Shown: one piece after another, positions 11,601-20,356 of the stretch
How the letters are laid out: every line of letters begins with the position of its first letter
Position numbering within the stretch: the stretch's first letter is position 1
From: Halichondria panicea
Lineage: Eukaryota > Porifera > Demospongiae > Suberitida > Halichondriidae
NCBI RefSeq assembly: GCF_963675165.1
Contig: NC_087389.1
Location: 220,001-284,000, forward strand
Direction: 5' to 3'
DNA: 64,000 bases
The notes under the pieces: model-generated
Told to the model about the DNA's origin: nothing
Databases searched by the model: none
What the model saw: the letters and a program-made list of their open reading frames with translations, nothing else
Translations under genes and position numbers: made by a program

Positions 11601-13387
11601 TACCACACATGCCTCAGGACAATGGCAACAGTGAACCAGCAGCTGTCGAGAGAGTTGTGTTGAGACCTAGTGAGTACTCACCTTTAGGCTAACAAGGAGA
11701 GAGGGTATTCACATGTCTATTCTATTGTTACAGAGTCACGAAATAATACCCTGAGAAAAATTCGTGCAAAAACGATTGGCCTCTTTTCAAAGGATCCCAA
11801 TGGATCTTCTACTCTACCCAAGTACGTATCACACTTAGTCATTCTGTATGTGAACGAAATATCAACCTTTTTTTTCGCCCTCGTAGATTGTTCAGAAGGG
11901 GGTCAAAACAATCTCTAAACGCCAGTGCTATCTCTGAAAACTTAAGTCCCTCTGAAATCAACCCAGCCAAGGAAGCTAGACAAATGGAAGACATGTTCGA
12001 TCTTCTCACCTCGGCAAACTCCAGTCGGTTTGAGGACCAACGGACCGTCTCTCCCCCTCCGAGAGCCGTGAGTATGTGTATGGACACCGACGACAAAAGA
12101 AGAGATCTAGACAATTTCCTCGACATGCTAACATCTGTGGACACATCAAGAATCGATGAGCAACGGAGTCCTCTACCTCCCGGGGTCTCTTCAAGGTCCA
12201 GCGCTAAGAAAAAGGTCATCAAAACAGTGCCTAAATACACGCTACCGACTGAGTCTCCCCTCAGGGGATCGTACAAAAACCACCCAAGCAAGCTACATGC
12301 TATTCGAGGTTCCAGCCCCACACCAGCTTACTCCACTCCTGATATTCCCAATGCAGTTTACAATCATTCATCACCTCATATCATGACTCAGCCCATCGAA
12401 CGGAGGTACAACAACGTCTCCGTGTCCAGCTATGACTCGGTGTTTAATGATGATCCTCGTAGTCCTCACTCAACATCTGTTGCAGACGAGGCGTACCAAC
12501 AGCAGGACAGCCCCCGTTCTGAACCTGGCTTAAAACAGTCATTCAAGGATCGAGCGCAAACTAACGATGCAAGTACCATATCGGAGCCACTTAGACGTCG
12601 AAAACCACCCCTTAAGATTGACACCCACTCATCTGTCAAATCCACACCACCACATAATGTTCGTTCACCGGCTAGCCCCCTCACAATGGCAGTATACTCC
12701 AGCCCCAAAGGAAGCCCAATGGTGCAGCCAACCTCACCCCCAGTCCCGCAAGTGGCAGACTCGGCCAGATACCCACACTCACCTATAGGAAGACTACGAA
12801 GTGTCAAGGCCACTAGTGTTGCTGATATTACTGAGGTGGATGAACTAGGAACTATCAATGATTTTGACTTGTTTCGAGCAGTTTCTGAAGGTGATCTGCT
12901 GCAATCTTCTGCCAACGACAGTTTTTTTGATTTCAGCCCAACCATGACTCACATTTACGAGGATAGCGATGCCTATAATAGTGATAATCGAGATGATGAC
13001 CCACAGGACCGGAATGGTAGACCCTCTCACAGCCACCAATCAAGCCCTAGTGAAGAGGGACCACTAGAAACAAGCTCTCTGAAACGTCACTCATCCCGTA
13101 CCTCTGGCTATGTTTCGGACAATCATTCATCGAATGGGAAAAGAAGCAGAAGCTCCAGCTACTACACCTCAAGAAGACGCTATAGCATCTCCTATGATCA
13201 AAATAGGGGCGTGTCTACCTCAAACTCTCTGAGAAGACGGTCTGATTGTAGCGGTGTGATTATTGGGGCTAATCTGTTGTACAGTGCTAGTCTCGGTTGT
13301 GGCTCCCTGCCCAGACTGAACTCTTCTCGCGACCGTCTTGCAAGCATTTGTGGGAGTCTAACAGAAGACCTCACAACAGAAATGTGA
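5683..13387 (+). CDS. CTTNBP2: Cortactin-binding protein 2 (CTTNBP2) orthologue with ankyrin repeats and an intact P-loop
   Basis: Sixteen exons sum to 1537 codons: 5683-5979, 6118-6286, 6496-6745, 7072-7225, 7709-8003, 8432-8953, 9160-9239, 9295-9381, 9512-9843, 10015-10238, 10387-10444, 10530-10807, 10922-11115, 11585-11669, 11734-11821, 11887-13387. Order: short coiled coil (about 5-60), ankyrin repeats (about 185-390, ending RDRWNRTPMDMAPDEECRAM like vertebrate CTTNBP2), a P-loop NTPase module with Walker A GPQGSGKT (600-607) and a Walker-B-like VVVLDD (to 669), a conserved segment (PVCRMVWWVFQVWVLYNNFL, then FIQCPVESG), and a long Ser/Pro-rich tail. Vertebrate CTTNBP2 binds cortactin and striatin and works at the actin cortex of dendritic spines. 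The N-terminal coiled coil is much shorter here than in vertebrates. Confidence 0.9.
11178..11395. mobile_element. MITE-like palindromic element, family A (copy 1)
   Basis: The element lies in a CTTNBP2 intron. Terminal inverted repeats: the left arm ACCGTATAGCGGGTATATTA continues with the GAGGGTATAAA motif, and the right arm is its near-perfect reverse complement (ending CCGCTATAC). The interior shares a GCATGCATGC / GCAGCCTTT block and CGCGAAA motifs with the copy at 24075-24260, in the opposite orientation. No coding capacity, so probably a nonautonomous DNA element. No target-site duplication was confirmed. Confidence 0.7.
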
Positions 13388-13799
13388 CTGTGTTGTTTTG
13401 ATTGCATAATTGTTATTTGATTGTGGATGTTGTACGTATACGATACATACATGTGACATGTGACATGTAATCCATCATTGATGCTTTTGCTCTACCATGA
13501 TTTCTGAATAGGCTAATTGATTGTTACTGATGTGTATGTTGTCCTATCATTTATATTTTTAACCCTTCATGCTCACTGATACCTGACTAGCATTCTGTTA
13601 CCAAACATCATCATTGCCCAACATGCACATCACATGATCTTATATTGCCTCAACACAATGTTTCATCAGACAATTTTCAAGGGGGGAATAAAGCTACGTA
13701 ACTTGACAACCTAATATAGTCAAGACTATCTCAAAAACAAGGTAAAGCTAAACTACAAGCAGTTTTTCAGTCCAACAGTAGTGACGAGGGAGTCTACTC
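13388..13799. other. Intergenic region and ferritin-1 3' flank
   Basis: Between the CTTNBP2 stop and the ferritin-1 stop there is no gene. The segment from about 13612 to 13799 is the downstream end of a tandem duplication unit and recurs at about 15155-15326 (shared block CACATCACATGATCTT and the stretch before the stop codon). It presumably holds the ferritin-1 3' UTR. Confidence 0.6.
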
Positions 13800-14487
13800 T
13801 CAGAGCTCCTTGTCGAAGTGGAAGATACCATGGCCAGGTCCACAACGCTTGATCTGGGTGATGTAGCCACTGATCTCCTTGATAGCATCCACTTGCTCTT
13901 TAAGGTACTCGCCCTCAATGAAGTCGGCCATCTGCAGGAAATAGCTTTAAATGATGTCATCGCACAGCAGGATGTGAATTATCACATTATGTAACATAAG
14001 TTTTGGGAGTGTCAACAAACCTGATAATCGTTGTTCTTGTCGGCAACGGCATGGAGGTCAAGGAGAGCCTGGTTGACATCACGCTCCAGCTGGAGGGCAG
14101 CCTCCATAGCTTCGAGGGGACCCTCCCAGTCGTCCTTGGCTGGCTTCTTGATGTCACTGAGAATGACTTTGCCACCACGCTTGACTTGGAAGTTCATGAG
14201 CTTTTCAGCATGCTCCTTCTCCTCGTCACCAGACTTCTTGAAGAACTTGCAAAAGCCAGGGAGAGCCACATCCCACCTGTCAAAGTAGTTGGACTGTGGA
14301 ATAGAGGGAAAATGGTGTTAAAACATAACAAATCGATTGAATAGCCAAGAGAACTTATATAGTGCTTTTATAAACACATACTCACCATAGAGAGATAGGT
14401 GTACATGGCGTAGAACTCCAAGTTGATTTGCTTGTTGACAGCGACCTCAGACTCGGTGGCGTAGTTTTGCTTTACTAGATCAGCCAT
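13800..14487 (-). CDS. Ferritin heavy-type subunit, copy 1
   Basis: Three exons (14386-14487, 14021-14293, 13800-13931) encode 168 residues of a cytosolic ferritin. Ferroxidase residues of the H-type are present: Glu24 and Tyr31 in [12 protein letters not shown], Glu59 and His62 in DEEKEHAEK, the Glu in LQLERDVNQ, and the Gln in [16 protein letters not shown]. No signal peptide is seen. It oxidises Fe(II) and stores it as a mineral in a 24-mer shell. It is one of two tandem copies with identical exon structure. This copy stops two codons earlier than copy 2 (KEL stop versus KELGE stop). The 5' UTR has an IRE-like hairpin. Confidence 0.96.
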
Positions 14488-14571
14488 TTCCTTTCAGTTT
14501 CTGAAAAGTCTTGAAGATGTGAGGGTTGAAAAGAGAGGTACTCGAATGTACTCAGTAAATAACAAGAGAAT

Positions 14572-14595
14572 CCGTGTAGACACTGCCACAGCAAG
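14572..14595 (-). promoter_or_regulatory. IRE-like hairpin in ferritin-1 5' leader
   Basis: On the minus strand the sequence reads TTG-C-TGTGG-CAGTGT-CTACA-CGG. This gives a canonical CAGUGU hexaloop (plus-strand 14580-14585), a 5-bp upper stem (TGTGG with CTACA, one G-U pair), and an unpaired C (14591) exactly 5 nt before the loop: the three hallmarks of an iron-responsive element. The lower stem is short (one G-C and two G-U pairs). It begins about 7 nt from the predicted cap site, where IREs act on translation through IRP binding. The identical element is upstream of copy 2. Confidence 0.65.
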
Positions 14596-14597
14596 AG

Positions 14598-14690
14598 AAC
14601 TGAGTGAGAAGAGGCGTGTTGCCTTTTTATAGGCTCTGGATTGCTACCCTTTGATTGGTCAATTTTGGCAGGACACGCACTCACGTGACT
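14598..14690 (-). promoter_or_regulatory. Ferritin-1 core promoter: TATA box, initiator, CCAAT and TCACGTGA
   Basis: Reading the minus strand: TCACGTGA (14681-14688), CCAAT (14654-14658), TATAAAAA (starting at 14631), and TCAGTT initiator with its A at 14601, exactly 30 bp from the first T of the TATA box. The predicted transcript therefore starts near 14601 and places the IRE-like hairpin next to the cap. TCACGTGA matches the palindromic motif bound by MITF/TFEB-type bHLH-Zip factors. Copy 2 has TCACATGA at the equivalent place. Confidence 0.6.
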
Positions 14691-14787
14691 CTGATGCCTT
14701 CTACGCATGCTCAGAAAGCTGCATTCCTTTGTTGTGATAATACTATTGTTTGCAGAGCACTCCTGTACTGTATTACCATAGATGGTA

Positions 14788-14931
14788 TTACCATAATTAT
14801 AGCGGGTAATTTTCGGGGGACAAAATATTCGTGGTTCAGCAATATTGAGACATTTCGTGGTCAGATCTCCAACCACGAAAACCACGAATATTTTTCCCCC
14901 ACGAAAATTACCCACTATAAAATTATGGTAC
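14788..14931. mobile_element. MITE-like palindromic element, family B
   Basis: It lies upstream of ferritin copy 1 and is absent from the matching place upstream of copy 2. Inverted ends: left ACCATAATTATAGCGGGTAA, right the reverse complement of the same with small changes (TTACCCACTATAAAATTATG). Internal inverted blocks ATTCGTGGTT and AACCACGAAT make it nearly a complete hairpin. No coding capacity. A diverged relative may lie at 63650-63770. Confidence 0.7.
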
Positions 14932-15326
14932 ATGATGATGTATGACTTTCATTTCCAAATTGCAAATTAGTTCTTTGTGTGTAACGCGTTTTTTGTATGT
15001 AGATGTCTATCTCATACTTATTGTCCAGAATTAATGACAGCAAACCTTGAGGACGAGGTCCATAATTATTTTACTACGTGATCCCATTGAATGATTTTGT
15101 CCCACTATTAACTGACTACTGGACTGTAGCAAATTCTTTGAAACATAATTAATTTCAGCATGCACATCACATGATCTTTGTTGCCTCAAACACAATGTTT
15201 CATCAGACATTTTTAGGGAAGGGGGGTAAAACTTAGTAACTTGACAATCTAACATAATCAAGCTCAAAAACAAAGTAAAGCTAAACTACAAGCAGTTTTT
15301 CAGTCCAACAGTAGTGACGAGGGAGT

Positions 15327-16021
15327 CTACTCTCCGAGCTCCTTGTCGAAGTGGAAAAGACCATGGCCAGTTCCACAACGCTTGATCTGGGTGATGTAGC
15401 CACTGATCTCCTTGGCAGCATCCACTTGCTCATGAAGGTAGTTTTGCTCAATGAAGTCGGCCATCTGCAGGAAGCAATTAAGGTAACTTTTAAATAATGC
15501 CAACTCACAGCATCAAATTACGTTACAAATGGTCACATGCAAGGTCAACAAACCTGATAATCGTTGTTCCTGTCGGCAGTGGCGTGGAGGTCAAGGAGGG
15601 CCTGGTTGACATCACGCTCCAGCTGAAGGGCAGCCTCCATAGCTTCGAGGGGACCCTCCCAGTCGTCCTTGGCTGGCTTCTTGAGGTCACTGAGAATGAC
15701 TTTGCCGCCACGCTTGACTTGGAAGCTCATGAACTTTTCAGCATGCTCCTTCTCCTCGTCACCAGACTTCTTGAAGAACTTGCAAAAGCCGGGGAGAGCC
15801 ACATCCCACCTGTCAAAGTAGTTGGACTGTGGAATAAAGGAAAAATGGTGTTAAAACATTAACAAATCGATTGAATAGCCAAGAGAACTTATATAGTGCT
15901 TTTATAAACACATACTCACCATAGAGAGATAGGTGTACATGGCGTAGAACTCCAAGTTGATTTGCTTGTTGACAGCGGCCTCGCACTCAGGGGCGTAGTT
16001 CTGCTTTACTAGATCAGCCAT
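15327..16021 (-). CDS. Ferritin heavy-type subunit, copy 2
   Basis: Three exons (15920-16021, 15554-15826, 15327-15464) encode 170 residues with the same phases as copy 1. The ferroxidase ligands are conserved. The two proteins are nearly identical. Visible differences include EAAVN in place of SEVAVN near the N-terminus, KFMSFQ versus KLMNFQ, HATADRN versus [22 protein letters not shown] versus [15 protein letters not shown], and the KELGE end. The lower divergence in the promoter, exons 1-2 and intron 1 than in exon 3 suggests a recent tandem duplication or gene conversion. The duplication period is about 1.53 kb. Confidence 0.96.
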
Positions 16022-16106
16022 TTCCTTTTAGTTTCTGAGAAAGTATTGAAGATGTAAAGATTGAAAAGAGAGGTACTCGAATGTACTCAGTAAATAACAA
16101 GAGAAT

Positions 16107-16130
16107 CCGTGTAGACACTGCCACAGCAAG
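16107..16130 (-). promoter_or_regulatory. IRE-like hairpin in ferritin-2 5' leader
   Basis: Same sequence as in copy 1: CAGTGT loop (plus-strand 16115-16120), TGTGG/CTACA upper stem, and bulged C at 16126. The TATA box (first T at 16166) and TCAGTT initiator (A at 16136) keep the 30-bp spacing, so the hairpin again lies at the predicted 5' end of the mRNA. Confidence 0.65.
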
Positions 16131-16255
16131 AGAACTGAGTGAGAAGAGGCGTGTTGCCTTTTTATAGGCTCTGGATTGCTACCCTTTGATTGGTCAATTT
16201 TGGCAGGACACACACTCACATGACTCTGATGCCTTCTACGCATGCTCAGAAAACT

Positions 16256-16639
16256 GCATAGTGTAGATTACCTCATAATGTTTCCTAAAAAGTATATAAT
16301 ATTATTTTGTGTTGACCACAGTAGTATCTCGTTGGCGTCTATAGTCTACTCTTGGTTTTGAGAATGACCCTGATTATGATGTGGTCATGGCTCGGGGTTA
16401 CAATGTAACTGTATGATGTATTCTAATGTACAATTCTACTGATCGGAGTTCATCACATACAGCATACAGTAGGCGCTTTTTAACAAGGAATCCAATGCTA
16501 TAATTATGAGATTCATGAATGATGACAATTTAAGAACTGAAGTAGTAAAAATTCTTTGCTAAAAATACTATTAAAATAAAATAATCTGAATAACACTCTG
16601 CATAATTATACTACATTGTACATGCTACGTTGTTCATTT
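16256..16639. other. Intergenic region between ferritin copy 2 and ALAS 3' end
   Basis: AT-rich sequence with no open frame of note and no recognisable repeat. The duplicated ferritin promoter block ends near 16255. The ALAS 3' UTR presumably occupies the part next to 16640. Confidence 0.5.
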
Positions 16640-19600
16640 CTAAAATAACAATGCCAATGGAAGATTGAAATCAAGTTCTTTCTTGTTCAGAGAGTCATAA
16701 TCGTCGTAGTACGAGCACTTGTTTTCCATTTTCGTAAATGGAAGGTCCAGTTCATGCCAAACTTCGACCAGAGAATTCACAAAATGTTTTCGCATTTCAG
16801 CAGTGTGGTATGGAGTGGGAGCAATCCTCAGCTTCTCCTGCCCCCTCTGTACAGTGGGGAAGTTGATATCCTGCACATACACTCCATACTTCTCCATTAG
16901 CATCAGAGAGGCTTCAGTGCACCTTTTGGCATCTCCGACCTGAGTAGTGGGAGTAGTGGTTGTGTGTTAGTGGGAGTAGTGGTTGTGTGTTATCCGAACA
17001 GAACAATTACAGAATGTGTTGTGTGTACTAGCAGCAGCTGTTGTAGGTTGTTGGGTGGTCACAAGATACATAATTATATCAAATTAAGAGATGGAAGTAT
17101 GAATTCAATCGCCTTATAACAATGAGCCTTATAACAATGAATAATAATACCACACAAAATCACATGATTACATGCACGCACAAATTTGATTATGTAACTT
17201 ACATGAAGCGGAATGATGTGGCTTGGGCTTGCAAAGGCAGGAAGACCGGCAGCTTTCAAAGCATTTCTCAGATTATCCACACTTGATTGATGTTGAGCTC
17301 TCAACTCTCTACCCTCTTTAGACTTCAGAATCTGTACAGACTTCCGAGCGGCCACAGCTTGCATAGGGGGCATTGCAGTAGTAAAAATGAATCCGTCAGC
17401 GTAGCTTCGCACCATGTCCACAAGCTTAGAAGAGGCAGCAATGTAACCACCGGCAACTCCGAATGCTTTGCCCAGAGTGCCTGAAACGATGTCTAGATCA
17501 TCCATGATCCCATCTCTCTCTCCAATCCCTGCTCCCCTCTCTCCATAGAGGCCGACTGCGTGTACTTCATCGATAAACGTCAGTGCATTGTACTTGTGCG
17601 CCACATCACAAATCTCCTTGATAGGGGCTATACTTCCAGACATTGAGTAGACCGATTCGAAAGCAACAACCTTGGGAACTTTGGGGTCGTATTGTTTAAG
17701 CAGCTCCTCTAAGTGCTCTGGGTCATTGTGTCGGAAAATCTCTTTTTTTGTTTTCCCATTTCGGATTCCAACAATCATTGAATTGTGGTTGCCAGCATCA
17801 GAGAAGACCACACAGTTAGACATCATCTTTCCAAGAGTTGACAGAGTGGCATCGTTGGCAATATAGCAAGAGCCAAAGACAAGGGCCGCATCCTTCTTGT
17901 GTAGATCTGCCAGCTCTTTCTCGAGCGCCACATGGTAGTAACTAGTGCCAGAGATGTTGCGTGTCCCGCCTGCTCCCACTCCATGTTTCTCAATGGCTCG
18001 CCTAAAGTGACAGGAAATCACATAATTATAAATCAATAGACCTGATAATGTGCTACATGCCATACCACGAGGCTTCCATTAACAGATTCTAAGTAATCGA
18101 GCACATGCAAGGCACATGCATGCATTCATCATTAGTGATTGAATAGGAAGCCAGAAATTGCACGGGGAGCATATGGACAGACACTTACCCAGTGGCTTCA
18201 ATGACTTTAGGATGCTTGCTCATTCCCAGGTAGTCATTACTGCACCACACAGTGACATCTTTGCCCTCCTCAACCTTTACGTCCGCTTCATTGAAGTACT
18301 TAGCCACTGGGAACTGGTCGGCTGATCTAGCTAAGACACGAAATCGGCGATAAGAATTGTCATCCATCTTAGATTTGATCTTGCTATCAAAGAATCCATC
18401 ATAATCCAGTTTTCCATTCGCTGTAAAGGTCAACAAATAAAAAAGTAAACTCATAGTACACCCATAATCAGGCTACATGCAATAGGTTTGCGTTCACACA
18501 ACATGCATTGGTCGTAAGGCTTTGTAAGGATATAGGTAAATGGATTGTGGTCACAACAGAGGAAGTAGGATCAAGTCTTTGCGGTCAAGTGGCCCTTACT
18601 GAAAGCACTCTAACACTTAGCCAATTATGCAAAGTACTCACGGTACCACATATGGTCAACTATCAAGCTCCTAACCTAACAAGGGCAATGTTTACAACCA
18701 TCATTGGCTAGCTCAATAGCACCATCACACATCACACACAGTCAACATGCAAGCACTCACGTAGACTGGGGATGTTGGTGGGATCATAGCCGAGTCGCTT
18801 TGGCAGAGGGTGGGCCAACACTTGCCTGACAGTCTCTTTCACTCCAGGTCCCAAGAAACTGCTCCAGCGAAATGGACAATTACCTGCATACATACCGTAA
18901 ATGTTGAAATTTTCGACGCATCAAAATTTCACACTTTCTGCACTAGGCCCACAATTCTTAAATTTCGTGCGCATAAATTTTCGTCCGTTATATTAACGTA
19001 GGTGTGGCTAATTTATTTAATTTCGTGCGTTGAGTCCAAGGACGAAAAAAACGAAATTAAACACCTGTCGAAAATTTCAACGTTTACGGTAATACAGATG
19101 ATGCAATTCACATAGATATGTCATACAAAGTATGGTTCCTCATTTAATCATGCAACCATCTTCAGTACCAAACAGGCAAACATGTAATAGCTACAGATGA
19201 TGCAATTCACATAGACATGTCATACAAAGTATGGTTGCTTAATCTTCATTCATGTCACACAAAAAGTAATCCTCATTTACTGTATTACAGCAACCATACT
19301 TCAACTCTTAGCTAGTGAGTAGAGTTCCACTCCCACACAACTATAGACATTCTACAGCCGGCCTACACAAACCTTTGGGTCTCTTTCCTTGCTCCACACA
19401 TTTGCATTGTGCATGTTCCTCACTCGTCTCAGAGACTGGAGGGGTGACCTCTGACATTGCCACCACAGTCGGCTTGGGTGGTGTGTTGTGGAGCTCTCTA
19501 GTCTGGAGGGCCGCCCTAAATGGACACTTCCCACCTTGAGGTGGTTTGGTTGCACCTCCGTGCGCCAAACGATAAAAGTGCTCTGTGAAAGTGAGAGATG

Positions 19601-19910
19601 GACATTAGAATAAAATATCGGTGTAAGAGGTCTGTGTGAACTATAATAGCTGGTGCGCCATAAACGCTATAAATTAGCTAGCTGCCCTCATGACAATAAC
19701 AATAAATGTTTACCTACAACATCATTTTCACTTACCAAGGCTAACGCTTTTTCTCCCCATATTCTTTATGCTGTTGGCACCAACATGGAACATTCTGGAC
19801 ATCACAGGACATTTCTGCCCATACATATTCAGAGAGGTACCAGAGTGCTGAAGAAAGGACTTGGGCACACAGCTCAAGAAAGGACACTTGGATGCTGCAG
19901 ACAAACTCAT
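16640..19910 (-). CDS. ALAS1: 5-aminolevulinate synthase (ALAS), mitochondrial
   Basis: Six exons (19736-19910, 19373-19582, 18761-18883, 18189-18420, 17203-18001, 16640-16939) sum to 612 codons. ALAS is the PLP enzyme that condenses glycine and succinyl-CoA in the mitochondrial matrix, the first step of haem synthesis in animals. The N-terminal targeting region carries Cys-Pro haem-regulatory motifs: [21 protein letters not shown] and a further NCPFRW. The core has [31 protein letters not shown] and the PLP lysine in SGTLGKAFG (about Lys425). The C-terminal domain has [14 protein letters not shown]1 versus ALAS2 is a vertebrate split, so the symbol marks the family only. It neighbours two ferritin genes. 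No CAGTGN loop was found in the upstream 300 bp. Confidence 0.95.
18893..19092. mobile_element. MITE-like palindromic element, family C
   Basis: A 200-bp element in an ALAS intron with inverted ends: TACCGTAAATGTTGAAATTT on the left, and its reverse complement ending ACGTTTACGGTAA on the right. The interior has paired CGAAA/TTTCG motifs. No coding capacity. Just to the right, an 80-100 bp unit containing GATGCAATTCACATAGA is present twice (19095-19140 and 19197-19240). Confidence 0.7.
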
Positions 19911-20356
19911 TTTCTGTTATCCTGTAAACAGTAGTTCCGTAGGGTAGTCTCTATGCTTGCCAAGAATCGTGCATACACTTCCTTTCACCAGTAAACCAGA
20001 AACCATCAATGAACACAGCTGTACTAAAGGAAAGGGAAGCAAGTGCCCCTTGAACTTTGAATTATGAAAAGGGGCGGGGATTCACCTAGTTACTAGGCTA
20101 GTATAATAAATCTATCCACCCTTTACCAGACAAATTCGTCAAAGTGTCCTTTGAACTTAAAAGGTCTCGTGAGTCATGTGGAAAAATGGCTACTGTTGAT
20201 CAAGTAAAGTCAAGGACCAAACTATACTACTAGGCTAGAAGCGCTCTTATTAAAGTAACCAGAAGGCAAGACAAAGCATCAAGTCATCTAACTGTAGAGT
20301 TGTATCTGTAGCGTGGACAATCGCGAAGCTTCTATGATGATCCACTAAGCTTGACC
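19911..20356. promoter_or_regulatory. Divergent ALAS/BRPF intergenic region
   Basis: A 446-bp interval between two head-to-head start codons. No coding exon is seen. It should contain both promoters. No TATA box or IRE was found. Confidence 0.4.

Noticed and set aside
13748-15862. Open frames in other registers across both ferritin genes
   Set aside because: They are shadow frames of the ferritin exons, recurring in both copies because of the duplication.
16939-16990. Short duplicated GTGGGAGTAGTGGTTGTGTG in an ALAS intron
   Set aside because: Only two copies of about 23 bp; 'simple' slippage is sufficient explanation.
19911-20200. IRE upstream of ALAS
   Set aside because: No CAGTGN loop on the sense strand was found in the first 300 bp, so shared IRE control with the ferritins is not supported.
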